From: Ailanthus altissimus
Lineage: Eukaryota; Streptophyta; Magnoliopsida; Sapindales; Simaroubaceae
Length of the DNA: 64,000 bases
Direction of reading: 5' to 3'
NCBI GenBank assembly: GCA_946807835.1
Contig: OX327683.1
Location: 6,825,001-6,889,000, forward strand
Position numbers and translations under genes: made by a program. Below, piece after piece: positions 24,394 through 36,639 of this stretch; positions within the stretch are counted from its first letter, which is position 1; each line of letters opens with the position of its first letter. The notes under the pieces were generated by a model. That model made no database searches. It had not been told where the DNA came from and was given only the letters and a program-made list of their open reading frames with translations.

Positions 24394-26227
24394 AATTTTT
24401 ATTTTTAACATATGTAAAATGACCCTCCTAATATTCTCCTAATATTCTTACATAATACAAAATAAACTAAGACAATATCTTTTACATAATAGAAAACAAA
24501 TTAAGACAATGTCCATATAATATGAAACAAAAACTAAGGACATGAATGAATGTTTGAGTATATATTCTTTTTTCTTAAAAAAAAAAAGCTATGAAGCGAA
24601 CAAGCACTATTATTTTTTATTTTTCTTTTTTGTGTAATTTAGATGTAGAAAAGAAATCAACCCATAAAGGCATGCAGAATTATGTTTACAATACTAAATC
24701 CTTCGTATAGTTCATTAACTAGCAAAACCCTAAGCACACAATTAGACAAAACAAAATCAAAACCTTAAATATAACTCTTTAAAAAAAAAAAACTACATTA
24801 GATGCACATTTGTTCTACTCTCTCATCATTTGAATGGACTGACTTAGATCCTCTCTTAATATAATCTTTTCTAATTTTAAGAATCCGATAACATATGACA
24901 ATTATAACATTCGAAGATTAAAATTTATTTATTTATTTACCTTTTTTTAATCTTTCCTAATCTTTTGAGAATCCAATGACACATGACAATTATAATGCTT
25001 TAAGATTAAGATTTATTCATTTAACTTTTTTCTTTAATGAGCAACAAAAATTTATTTTTTACTTTCATACGGTAAGAAAATTTTAAAAAAATTCTTTCTT
25101 CTTCTCTACATACGATTTCTTTGAATTATATAGTTAAAATAAGGTCTCATTGACTTTAGAACAGCTTTACACGTAAGTCTCTCTATTGCATAGGCCAATT
25201 TAATTTTTTTATTTATAATTATGTTAGTTTTATTATTTTATTTGTAAAAATTCTAATGCTACATAATTTTATATGATATGCCTAAAGATTAAAATACAAT
25301 TTATATATAAGTAACCTACACTTTTTACTTTCCTATGGTAAGAAACTTTTAAAATTTCATCTTTCTTCTTCTCTGTATACCAATTTACATGTTTCATATC
25401 GTGGCTCAGGATAGTGAATTAAAGTCTATTGCAATTTATACATGAGCTTTATGGATGTGTTGTAACTATCGCTGAATGATGTGGATTTTTTTTAAGAGAA
25501 GAATGTATATCATTAATTTGAAAAATTGTTAAAAATAAAATTACTCAAAAAAATACGACATCGAAAGAAGAATGACGTCGAGATTTAGTTCATCAGTTTT
25601 GCGTAGAATGGGTAAAATTCTGAATTAAAAATAGGGCTATTGTATTAGATTTTAAAGAGGAGTGATTAATTGGGGTTAATTTATTTTTTAGTTTCAAATA
25701 ATCGAAGATTAAATAAATTTGATTTGTATATTAATAAGAAAGGAGAGTCAACCGACTTTGCAGAGACAAAAATGTGTTGTCTAGTTGGTACAAAGAAAAG
25801 TAAAGAAAATAAATCTTAACTACAAGATCATAAATTTCCATGTATCATTAGATCACCAAATTATCCTCCCCCCACACCCCAAAAAATTAAAAAAAAAAAA
25901 ATTGGATTGTTAGAGGATCCAAGTGCTCAACAGAAAGGGTGATTTATTACTAATATTTGAAAGTATTGTGTAAATAGTATTTATATATTTTCTATATAGG
26001 TTAGTTATTTAATGTCTATAATAAAAACTATCTTTTGTAATTATGATTACAAGCATTCCAATTTATCTAGCAACAAGTAGTTTCATGGCATTTCCACTTT
26101 TCGTTGGCAAATACACATTGGACAAATTTACATATATTTAGCACCTTATAAAATTAATGCTGATCATAATTCACAATTATCATAAACAGAACTTATAGAT
26201 CAATGACATTATTTGATTTTTGACGAA
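24394..26227. other. AT-rich intergenic sequence with diverged direct repeats
   Basis: No gene was recognised. Direct repeats occur: a unit containing AACATATGACAATTATAA near 24890 and a relative near 24977, and a unit with GGTAAGAAA...TTTCTTCTTCTC at about 25060 and 25326. This stretch lies downstream of the RTM2-like gene. Confidence 0.5.
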
Positions 26228-27630
26228 CTAGTCTTTGGATTTTGATCGAAAGCCGTAAGTAACATAAGCTGAAAGTGCCACAATCACTAGAATAGCCACA
26301 CCCATGTTGATCAGAAGCTGCTTATCCTCATTTTGCTCCATCGCAAGTCCTTTCACAACTTTCATAGCAGCAGCTCTTATGCTTTGCCTTTCCTTAGTTT
26401 TTTCCGCAATGGCATCTTTCTTTTCCTTTTGCTTCTCTTCACCAGGATATTTTTCATTCTCTTTCTTTGAAGTCTTTGGAAAAGCATTTCCTTTAACCTC
26501 GTCACTGATATTTTTTGTAACATTTTCAGGCTTTGTTGACTCTGTAGCCATGTTCCCACTTCCATCTCTTCTCTCTTTCTTTGTTATTTTTTCAATATTT
26601 TCATCCTCGGGAACCAAACTGCTCTTATCTTTTTGCTTCATGGTGCTGGTCGTAGTTGAAGCTGCTTTTGGAAAACTGCTTTCATCTTGATGATCACCCT
26701 TTTGCAGCTTAGCCTCTTTCTCAAACTTTTGTGCACTTACAGCACCAAGGCTATCATGCCCATTTGTTTGCTTTTCACCGTGAATGCTTGAAGTTGAGGT
26801 GGCTTTAGTGGAAGCCGCATCCTTTTGAACCTCATTTTTCTTTCTATCAATAGATGTTTCAGTTGCTGTCCGAGGAGGTGCTTGCTGATGATCCTTTGAA
26901 AACTTTGGCTCCTTATCAGCTGCTTGCCAGTGTTCCTTCAGAGTTTTTGGCAAGGCAGTTGCTTTTGGAGCCTCATGGGTAGTTTTTGCTTCCTCTTTCG
27001 GAGCAACTGGCTGCGTAATAACCTCCTTCGGCATTGTAATTGTAAGATCTCCGTTATGCCAACTTGCGCAAATCTTATCAATCTTACAATTTGGTGGAAC
27101 CAGAAAAGCTTGATTCATTCGGCTCCATTTGTTATGATGAAGCTGCCGCTCGCCTGTAACTCGAATTGTACGGGAAGAACGAACGCAAGTAACATGTATT
27201 TGCTCCTTCGTGAAACCTGCAAAAGCACGAGTTAACATTCAAGTTGTGCTATAATAAAAATTACAGGTTAAACTTTTAACTTCTACGGTAGAATTTAAAA
27301 AATAACTTTCACGCTAGTTTAAGTAGACCATAATATATCAAGCCTAGGCAGATTCTTTCCTTTTCGTCAGCTTCACAAATCATATATAAACTCTCCATTT
27401 TAGAACCCTGAAATATGTGAGGGAAGACCTTATAACTGTGCTATTGTGAATTAAGAGTCTTTAATTTTGAAGGAAAAATAAATAATGAAGTACCCGGAAA
27501 ATAGGAAAAACTTACCAGGAAGTTGAAGAACTAAGACATCATTTTCGGGTTCCGCTTTCCATTCGGACACGGGCTGGTAATCCTCGTAGAGATTAGCAGT
27601 AGATGCATCAATTTGGGGTCTCTGAGCCAT
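26228..27630 (-). CDS. RTM2-like HSP20-domain membrane-anchored protein, two exons
   Basis: Exons 27630-27516 and 27216-26228 join in phase 1 (donor CTTCCTG|GTAAG, acceptor TTTTGCAG|GTTTC) to give 367 residues. Residues about 18-115 form a small-heat-shock (alpha-crystallin) domain beginning [10 protein letters not shown]. The middle (about 125-330) is a charged Lys/Glu/Ser/Thr-rich low-complexity region. A single C-terminal membrane segment (about 340-361, [16 protein letters not shown]) is followed by a short basic tail, so it is probably tail-anchored. This architecture is that of the plant RESTRICTED TEV MOVEMENT 2 family; Arabidopsis RTM2 is a phloem protein limiting long-distance potyvirus movement. 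Other members have no proven role, so an antiviral function here is only inferred. The start was chosen because ATGGCTCAG opens a clean first exon about 95 bases after a TATA box. Confidence 0.9.
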
Positions 27631-27722
27631 CTCTGTTGCTTCTGGTTTGGTTGAATTTTTTTTTTCCTGGTATTAAAAAATGGGAATATCGGTGGATATA
27701 AAAGTGCTTCAATGTGTAAGTG

Positions 27723-27730
27723 CTTTTATA
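27723..27730 (-). promoter_or_regulatory. TATA box of the RTM2-like gene
   Basis: TATAAAAG on the minus strand, about 95 bases upstream of the start codon, a plausible distance for a plant promoter with a short 5' UTR. Confidence 0.5.
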
Positions 27731-27976
27731 GTTAATAATACTGAAAATTAATTAGTAATTGGCACGACTATTGTTCTTTCTTAAGAAAGACAGTATACTT
27801 TTTTGGTTAATTGGGTTATGTCAAAACCACGTCTTCTGGGCGTCGAATCCTTCGGCCTTTTGTGAGGGATAAGTATAACTTCTTTGGAAAAATTCTTTGT
27901 TTGCCCTGTAATCTTTGCAAACAAGAGTCGGTTGTAATTTAACAATATGGATCACCGATCCCACGACACGAGCGAG

Positions 27977-27997
27977 TATATATATATATATATATAT
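27977..27997. repeat. (TA)n microsatellite
   Basis: About ten TA units, located 350 bases upstream of the RTM2-like start codon. Confidence 0.95.
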
Positions 27998-28233
27998 TAC
28001 AACAATGAGCAAGAGCAAGTAGATTTGGCTATTGATGAAATGGATTTAGTCTTTTTTTGGTTTAAACTTATGAATTGCGTCATAATGGATATTATTATTG
28101 TAATAAGTGAGTCAATATTAATATATATTATATAAAAAATAATTTGATTAAAAATAAAAGAGAAAAATATCCCTAAAAATAGAAAGATTTTTTTAAAGAA
28201 AAAAGCATGGACGGGGATGAGAAACTTTTTAAT

Positions 28234-29344
28234 TTATAACAGAAAAATTAATATTTTAATCTCTGTATCTTTTATGAATTACTCAAATTATCCTTAACGT
28301 TTTTATATTATCTTGGTTAGTTTTTGTCATTCAAAAAACTCTGTTAAATTTAACTTTTTAAGAGTAAATATGTCTTTTATACTATTATAAATTAATATTA
28401 CAAAGTTTATATTAAAAATAATAATAAATTTTTTATTTTTAATTCCCCTTAATTTTCATTTTCATTTTCATTTTCCCCCAAAAACCACCAACCCTCCTCC
28501 ACCTAAAATCAACCACCATCTCCATCCAACTACCACCATGTCAACCACCCCAAAATTAGATATCAAAGATGCCACAATATCTATCATGGCCGTACTCAGC
28601 AGCCCTCTACACGTGCTCCTCTCCTCCCATTATTCTCAACTATTGCCGCCACCCTCTTGCCAAGCCAGCAACCCTCATCCTAAAGTAATTGAATTATGAT
28701 TTTTTTTGAAGAAATAATTTATCTTACTAAATTTATATATTTGATTATTATAAAATAATTTTAAGGGAAGGAGTGTAAGAAGAGGAAAAGTGAAAAATAA
28801 AATTTGGGAGAGATATGTGGTGAGATGGGGTGGAGGAATGAAAATTTAAATTTAATATATATATATATTAATGTAAAACTTATAATATTAATAATATCAA
28901 AATTAAATTTATTTATTAAATTAAAAAAATTGGTGGGAGGAGGTAAGAAGAAAAAATAAAAATTAAATTTGAAAGGGAAAAGTGGTAAGGTGAGATAGGT
29001 GGAATGGAAATTTAAATTTAATATATATATTATTTTTTAATGTAAAATTTATAATATTAATTTAATATTAATAACTAAATTTATGTATTTGATTATTAAA
29101 TTAAAAGATAATTTTAGAGGGAGAAAAAATAAAAATTTGAGAGGAAAAAGTGATGAAATAGAATAGGAAGAACTAAAATTTAAATTGAAGATAAAATGGT
29201 AAAAGAATAAAAAAAAGGCCTACTTAATAGAGTTTTTTTTTTGTATAATAGGAACTAACAGAAGTAATTTTAAAAAAGTCAAAAATGATATGAGTAATTC
29301 ATAAAAAAAAATACAATAATTAAAATGATCATTTCCATTTATAA
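28234..29344. mobile_element. Non-autonomous TIR element with internal repeats
   Basis: The left arm and the complement of the right arm share TTATAA...GAAA...TTTTAAT and TTTATGAATTACTCA, continuing with lower similarity for over 100 bases (left inner edge near 28380). There is no transposase. The left interior is C-rich (28475-28680, CCACCA motifs) and the right interior has three diverged repeats. Type (Mutator-like or other) is not settled because no certain target duplication was found. Confidence 0.6.
28757..29200. repeat. Three diverged tandem units of about 170-185 bp
   Basis: Units start near 28763, 28931 and 29115, each with a purine-rich block (GGAG..GTAAGAAGA-like), then a GGTGAGAT-like block, then AATTTAAATTTAATATATAT. 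Confidence 0.7.
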
Positions 29345-30560
29345 CATCAATTTTTACTCTTTATTTTTAATCAAAATCGAATAATTGCAAACATCTTATA
29401 GATTTACGACTAATCGATCTGGACCTAAAAATGAAAACAGGATATAATACTATAATCCCAAGAAAAATTAAAAAAAAAAACAGCATATAATAATATTGTT
29501 TCAAGAAGCCTCATCTAGAATGGTGGAGTAATGTGCCAAAAAGGTTTTTGAAACGTGGGATTTTATCTTTTAACATGTTTAAATTTTTCGTTCGTTTGTA
29601 TCAAAAACTATGTACTGTATCAATTATCAAACATGCATTATCGCATAATAATAATAATATGAGTCTTCAGTATTTGAGTTAATAGTTTGGTGATAAATAA
29701 TTAACAGTACATCTATTTTTTTTTATTTTAATGGAGGTTTGAGTTTAAATATCTTCTCTATATAAAAAATAAAATAAAATAAAAATAATAATATGAGCCT
29801 CCAATGATTAAATATAAATTTTCTAATTCAGGGGAAAGTTTTCATCGCCTTCCTATAATTTGGTCTAGTGCCCATCTATTCCTTATATTTTTCAAAATTC
29901 TTCAAATCCTCTTAATATAATATTTTATTATTTGACAAATTTTTGCCTAAATTAACGATTTTAACTTTGATGGTGTTTATTATGGACTTTGATTTGAGCT
30001 AGTGAAAATTCTAATATGAATACATTTGATTTAAAAATTAAAAGAACAGGACCTAATTAGAAATTGTATTGTTGATGTAGAAACTGAAAGTTATTCTAGT
30101 ATAAACAATTATGTAATTTACACAAAATGAAGGAGTAACCTTTTGGTTTTTTTTTTTTTTTCATTTTACATAAACTTCAACATAATAATTCGAGTAAATA
30201 GAATTAATCATTATAATTAAATTCATTTTATCATACACACAAATATATATGAAAACATGTATGTGCTTGACTACAAAGCACACAAACAAAATAATTCTAA
30301 ATAAAAATTAAATTAAATTATTATTAAGCATTTATAAAAAAAAAAAGTTCTAATAAACATACTAGAGTGTCAAGTTCTAAAAAGCTAAAGATAAAAAAAT
30401 CAGCAAAAGCCTATAACATAAATTAATTTTATGTCGCAAAAATAAGAAATATAAATCTTTTAATATATATTAATTTAAAATTACAAAACATTTTGAGCAA
30501 AATACTTGTTGGGAAAGCTCAAAATGACTAAACAACTAAACATATAAATTTTAGGTGGGG
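29345..30560. other. AT-rich intergenic sequence
   Basis: No gene was seen. A pol III B-box-like GGTTTGAGTTTAAAT near 29725 may be a decayed SINE but is not convincing. Confidence 0.5.
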
Positions 30561-31062
30561 TGTAAAAAAATGGTTCCCAAAGTAATTTCATTTTATGTTT
30601 AAGGGCATAAAAGGCATTCTGGCCAGCGAAGGTATATTAGTCTTTGCAAATGTAAGGGTAATAACCCTAGGTCATACGGTGTCGTTTTGAGGTTACTATA
30701 TATATATTTTGTTTGGTCGATTTGTGAGAAGGGTGAATATTATTGCCGTCTTCTCGAGTCTTCTAGGGTTTTCTCTCTGGTTTTCCTCTGTTTCTCTCTC
30801 ACAGGCTAGGGTTAGGGCTCTTGGAAATTCTTGTTGAAAACAGTTTGGTTGTAGATCACGTATAATCATCCTTGTAATCTTTAGGGCTGTATTGTGTTCA
30901 CCATTACAGTGCAGATCGGGCTTATTATTGAGCTCAAGTAGATGTAGGTCACGGTTGAGTAACTGAACTATTATAATCTCGGTGTTCTTGTGTGTTTGAT
31001 CTATTTTGCTTGGTTCTTTATGTGTTAGATTGATTCTTGAAATATAGGCTATATTTGTAACA
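30561..31062 (+). repeat. 5' LTR of Copia-2
   Basis: TGTAAAAAAATGG...TTGTAACA. It contains a TATA-like ACTATATATATAT near 30695 and is collinear with 35275-35766. Confidence 0.93.
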
Positions 31063-31063
31063 G

Positions 31064-31076
31064 TGGTATCAGAGCC
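31064..31076 (+). promoter_or_regulatory. Primer-binding site of Copia-2
   Basis: TGGTATCAGAGCC is a perfect match to the usual initiator-Met tRNA priming site and starts one base after the LTR. Confidence 0.93.
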
Positions 31077-31197
31077 TGTTGGATTATTTTCTTTTTTTAG
31101 GGTTTTTGAAATTTTTTCTGCAACTTATAATTTTTCTTGTTTTTTCTCTGAGACCCTTGTGTGTGTTGAAGAATCAATTCAAGAATTTTAAGAATCA

Positions 31198-34100
31198 TGA
31201 CTTCTACAAGGTTTGAGGTTGAGCGGTTTGATGGGCACGGTGATTTTACCCTATGGTAGAAGAAAATGAAAGCTCTTCTGGTTCAACAAAAGGTGTCGAA
31301 GGCTCTAACAAACTCTATCATCTTGCAAGAAACCATGAAACCAGAACAAATAACTGAGATAGATGAGACTGCCTATAGCACTATAGTTCTTCATCTTGCA
31401 GACAACATCCTTCGGCAGGTGAACGAAGAGACCATAGCGGCTGGTCTCTAGGGTAAGCTTGAATCTCTTTACATTTCAAAATCCTTATCTAGTAAAATTT
31501 TGATTAAAGAAAGATTATTTAGTTTTAAAATGGATTACAATAAAAGACTAGAAGAAAACTTAGATGACTTTAAGAAAATCTGTATGGACCTAGCCAATAC
31601 CGAAGAAACAATCAGTGGCAAGAACCAGGCTATAATCTTACTGAATTCTTTGCCATCAACCTTTAAAGATGTTAAATCGATAATTAAATATGGATGTGCG
31701 TCACTGACTCTAAATGACTGTCTTACTGCTTAAGGTCTAAAGAACAAGAACTCAAACAAGAAAAAAGTAACAATAATAGTGGTGAAAACTTGTTTGTAAG
31801 AGGCAAGAATGATAAAAAGGATGTTAAAAATACATTTAGGGGTAAATCTAGATCAAAGTCTATGACAAGATCTAGAAGATATTTTTTCTGTAATAAAGAA
31901 TGACACATTAAGAAATACTGTTATAAATGGCTTAAGAAATAAAAAGAAGAGAAAACGAGTGATAAGGCTAAAGCATCTGTTGTCATTGATGGGTATGAAA
32001 GTGCTGATGCACTTATAGTTTCTGAACAAGAAAACTTAGATGAATGGGTCTTAGATTTAGGTTGCTCATATCATATGTGTCCTAAGAAACACTGGTTTAA
32101 AAGCTTGGAAAACTGTGATGGAGGAAGTGTTCTAATGGGCAATAATCAACCCTGTAAAGTTGAAGGTATAAAAACCATAATCATCAAAATATTTGATGGG
32201 AATAATATTGTTTTAGAGAATGTCAGGTACATTCCAAATTTAAAAAGGAATTTAATCTCTTTAGGGGTCTTGGATAAAGGTGGATATACATGCAAACTAG
32301 AGAATAGATTATTAAGGATCACACATGGATCATTAGTTGTAATGAAGGGTAAAAAATAGAATGGTTTATACATATTACAGGGTAAAACATTAATGAAATC
32401 TAATATTGCTACTGTATCCCAGGATCTAGATAGAACAGATATGTGGCATAAAAGACTTGGTCATATCAGCAACCTAGGTCTTTTTGAACTTAGTAAATAG
32501 GGTCTACTTGGTAATGATAGGATTACCAAAATTCAATTATGTGAATAATGTGTTTTGAGTAAATAACAGAGACTAAGTTTTAAAACTAGTTCTTATAGAT
32601 CTAAAGACATCCTAGAATATGCTCATGCTGATCTTTGGGGACCCATAAATACTGCAACTCATGAGGGTAATAGATATTTTCTGTCCAATATAGATTATTA
32701 TTCTAGAAAATTATGAGTCTATTTGCTTAAGCATAAAAGTGATACCTTCATAAAATTTAAGCAATGGAAACAGTTAGTTGAAAAATAAACTGGAAAAGGT
32801 CTAAAGGCTCTTAGAACTGATAATGGTCTGAAATTCTGCAATGAAGAGTTTAATAATTTTTGTAAAGAAAATGGTATCTTAAGGCATAGAACAATTAAGT
32901 ACACACCCTAACAAAATAGTATTGCCGAAAGAATGAACATAACATTATTAAATAAAATAAGATGCATGTTGATTGGCTCTGGTTTGAATAAAATTTTCTG
33001 GGGAAAAGCTCTTAATACAACTTATTATCTTATAAACAGATCACCTTCTAGTGTAATAGATTTTAAGACCCCTGAGGAGTTATGGCTAGGTAAGCCACTT
33101 AGTTATTTTCACTTAAGAAGTTTTAGTTGTGCTGCATATGCACATAAAACTGAGGATAAACTTGAACTAAGGTCTAATAAATGTGTGTTCCTAAGATATC
33201 CTGAAGGAATTAAGAGCTATAGACTCTGGTTAAGGGATAGCCTAGGTGTGAAGATAATAACCAGTAGAGATGTTATCTTTAATAAAGCTGAAATGCCTTG
33301 TTTAAAGTCCATTAGTGAAAATACAAGGAAAAACAGTACTAATCAGCATACTGTTATTCCCCTTGAAGAAGATATGGCTAATCTTGAGATGGAAATCCAA
33401 CCACCTCAGTTTGCTGACACATAAAAACTAATTGGTGGTGATCTAAATCATCCACTCAATGAAAGTGAACAAGGTCATATATCTATAATAGAGGGTCCAA
33501 CTTTAGATACATATCAGTTAGGTAGAGATAAAGAAAGAAGATAAACTAAGCTTCCTTCTAAATTTGATTCATATGATTTGATTGTTTATGCTTTAATTTC
33601 TGCTCAAAATATGCATTAACAGGACCCTAACTCCTATGATGAAGTAATAAGTAATAAGTATTCAACCTTTTGGCATGCTGCTATGTGTGATGAAATGAAA
33701 TCCTTGATGCTTAATAAAACTTGGACTTTAGTACCTAGACCTTTAAAACAGAAACCAGTGGGCTATAAATGGATTTATAAAATATAAGAAGGTAATACTC
33801 CATCTGAACTTATTAGGTTTAAGGCTAGGTTGGTAGCAAAGGATTTTTCACAAAAGAAAGGGATAGATTATAATGAAATCTTTTCACCTGTGGTAAAATA
33901 CATAACTATAAGGTTAATTCTATCTTTAGTGTCTACTTCAAGTTAGGAATTGGAACAATTGGATGTTAAGACTATCGTTTTACATGGTAAACTAGATGAA
34001 ACCATTTATATGAACCAACTCCTTGGTTTTGAAGATAAAGACAAACCTAATTTTGTATATTTACTTAAAAATTTCCTTTATAGACTAAAATAGTCCCCAA

Positions 34101-35112
34101 GACAATGATATAAAAGGTTTGATGCTTTTATAGTTAATATTGGGTTTAAAAGAAGCAGTTTTGATAGCTATTTCTATTTTAAAAGAACTAATAACTCAGA
34201 TGAAGCCTATTTGTTACTATATATTGATGATATGTTATTAACCAGCAGTAATAAACAAGAAATAATTGAGTTAAAAGGTTTACTAAAATCTAAATTTGAT
34301 ATGAAAGATTTAGGACAGGCTAAGAAAATCTTAGGTATTGATATTATAAGAGATAGGAGAAATCATAACTGTTTTTATCTCAAAGAACCTATTTAGAAAA
34401 GGTCTTAAATAAGTTTAAAATGTTTGACTCTAAACCTGTAAATTTATCTTAGGCTGAACATTTTCAGTTTTCTACAGGACAGTGCCCTTCCACAGATAAA
34501 GAAAGGAAGGAAATGAGTAGTATACCTTATTCAAATGCAGTAGGATCTACCATGTATTCAATGATTTGTACAATGCCAGATTTGGCCTATTCTATTAGTG
34601 TTCTAAGTAGGTTTATGTCAAACCCTGGGAAAAAACACTGGACAGGTATAAAGTGGTTATTAAGATACATTAAAGGGTCAACTGATATTGGACTTTCATA
34701 TGAAAATACTAACTGTGATGTTAAGTTTGTTTGGTATGTAGATTTTGATTTTGCAGGGGACAGGGATAAGAGAAGGTCAACAACATCATATTATTCACTT
34801 TGTGTGAAAATTGTATAAGCTGGAAGTCACAACTTCAGAAGATTGTGACACTTTCCAGTATTGAAGTAGAGTATATTGCCTTAACAAAAGCTGTAAAAGA
34901 GGGCATATAGTTACATGGTCTATTAAATGAATTAAATATTTTGAATAAAACTGCAACTATATATACTGACAGTCAAAGTGCTTTACAATTGTGCAGGAAT
35001 CTTGTTCATCATGAGAAAACTAAGCATGTTGATGTGAAATTTCATTTTATTAGGGATATCATTGCAAGAGGACAGGTGATTGTTAAAAAATCTCTACATA
35101 AGACAATTCGAT
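31198..35112 (+). pseudogene. Copia-2 gag-pol, degenerate
   Basis: Order seen: gag from ATGACTTCTACAAGG (31198) to about 31740; a decayed zinc knuckle (about 31868-31915); protease with WVLDLGCSYHM (32046); GAG-pre-integrase MWHKRLGHIS (about 32442); integrase core residues in HADLWG, RTDNG and IAERMN (32625-32935); reverse transcriptase with YKWIYK, LDVKTIVLHG and an intact YIDDM (about 34222); and RNase H with YTDSQSA (about 34963). More than fifteen stops interrupt it, and the frame shifts near 31735, 34388 and 34810. Many stops fall where Copia proteins carry Gln or Trp. The order protease-integrase-RT-RNase H is diagnostic of Copia. Confidence 0.93.
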
Positions 35113-35274
35113 AGATATGGGTACAAAGGTACTACCAAGAAGCAAGTTTGATCTATGCTTAAGCTTGCTAAATATTGATAGAGGTTGAATAAAGCACAAC
35201 AATAGAGTTATGATGCATAAAGTGAAGATCTGCACAGTGGTAGGAGCATTCACTTTGGAAACAAAGGTGGAATG

Positions 35275-35766
35275 TGTAGAAAAATGGTTCTCAAAGTAAT
35301 TTCATTTTATGTTTAAGGGCATAAAAGATATTTTGGCCAGCGAAGGTATATTAGTCTTTGCAAATGTAAGGGTAATAACCTTAGGTCATACGGTGTCGTG
35401 TTGAAGTTACTATATATATGTTTTGTTGGGTCGATTTGTGAGAAAGGGTGAATATTATTGCCGTCTTCTCGAGTCTTCTAGGGTTTTCTCTCTGTTTCTC
35501 TCTCGCAGGCTAAGGTTAGGGCTCTTATAAATTCTTGTTGAAAACAGTCTAGTTGTAAATCATGTATAGTCATCCTTGTAATCTCTAGGTCTGTATTTTG
35601 TTCACCATTATATTACAGATTGAGCTTATTGTTGAGCTCAAGTAGATATAGGTCACGGTTGAGTGACTGAACTATTATAATTTCGGTGTTCTTGTGTGTT
35701 TGATCTGTTTTACTTGGTTTTTTATGTGTTAGATTGATTCTTGAAATATAGGCTATATCTGTAACA
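35275..35766 (+). repeat. 3' LTR of Copia-2
   Basis: TGTAGAAAAATGG...CTGTAACA, preceded by a purine tract. It lacks a 9-base segment present in the 5' LTR near 30780. Confidence 0.93.
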
Positions 35767-35767
35767 T

Positions 35768-36594
35768 AGGGCTATTTGAACCCACCAAAATACTCAATAA
35801 ACCCACCACTAAAATCTAAAAATTTATTTTGATGTGATAAATTTGTTTTAATTTTTAATATAATCTTGCTAAATAAATTATTGAAGTAAGTTAATTTTTA
35901 CTAATTACCCATATAAATTATTAATACTAAATAAATTCTATGATCTTTTCTCCATAAAAATATGGTTATTTAGAACAAAAACTTAAAAACATCGTCTGAT
36001 CAAACGAAAAAATGTTAGTAGTTATGAAAAAACCAAAACCAAAAACGTTTTCTATGTGTTTAAGTTAAAATGTTCGTATTTCAAAAAAAGAAAATTTAAA
36101 TGTTTGTTCTTAAAAGAATGTCAAGAGTATTTATTTTATCAAATGTTTAAACCCTCATTTTATTTGGATTGATTAAACTGAATTATTTACTAATTGATTT
36201 AATTTATAATTGGATTTCACCTACTGAGTGATTTTAAATTTGCTTCTATTTGAAGTTCTAAATTTTTTATTTATAAACCAGCCTTAATTACTAATACAAA
36301 TCTTGTTAATTTAAATTATTATAAAACTATTAATTTCTAATAATACCCATATAATTATTCTTAATGTAAAATAAATTCTATAATTGTTTATCCATAAAAC
36401 TTAAGAATAATCATCAACATTTGACTGTTATATAGATATTTAGTAAAATGTTAATTTAATTGTAGTAATTTAATTTAGTAAAGTTATATTAAAAATTAAG
36501 GCAGGTAATATAAGATTTAAAGTTTTAGATTTTAATGATGAATTTATTGAGAAAATAGGTTTTTTTTTAAGTCTTTTGGTGGAATCAAATAGCG
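35768..36594. mobile_element. Non-autonomous TIR element abutting Copia-2
   Basis: The left end (GGCTATTTGAACCCACCAAA) and the complement of the right end (CGCTATTTGATTCCACCAAA) are inverted repeats, and similarity continues to AAAATCTAAAA. An internal direct repeat (CTTGCTAAATAAATT at 35867 and a relative at 36302) is present. There is no coding capacity. The superfamily is uncertain, perhaps hAT-like. It touches the end of Copia-2 on one side and the L11 pseudogene on the other. Confidence 0.6.
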
Positions 36595-36639
36595 TCGTCC
36601 TTTTTTTTCCTATTATTTTTCATGCCAAGTAGGATGGCC

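Larger units (their letters stand above)
30561..35766 (+). mobile_element. Full-length, inactive Copia retrotransposon (Copia-2)
   Basis: LTRs of about 500 bp (30561-31062 and 35275-35766) flank a complete gag-pol order with a canonical primer-binding site and a polypurine tract (ACAAAGGTGG near 35261). The LTRs differ at roughly 8% of positions by eye plus one 9-base indel. Flanks TGGGG and TAGGG match at four of five. Many in-frame stops and at least two frame shifts make it non-functional. Confidence 0.93.

Noticed and set aside
26304..26690. 128-codon plus-strand frame opposite the RTM2-like gene
   Set aside because: It is antisense to the Lys/Glu-rich coding exon, and its Phe/Ser-rich composition is just the complement of that repeat-like sequence.
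35767..35771. Perfect target duplication for Copia-2
   Set aside because: The flanks TGGGG and TAGGG differ at one base, and the right flank merges with the end of a TIR element, so the duplication is only probable.
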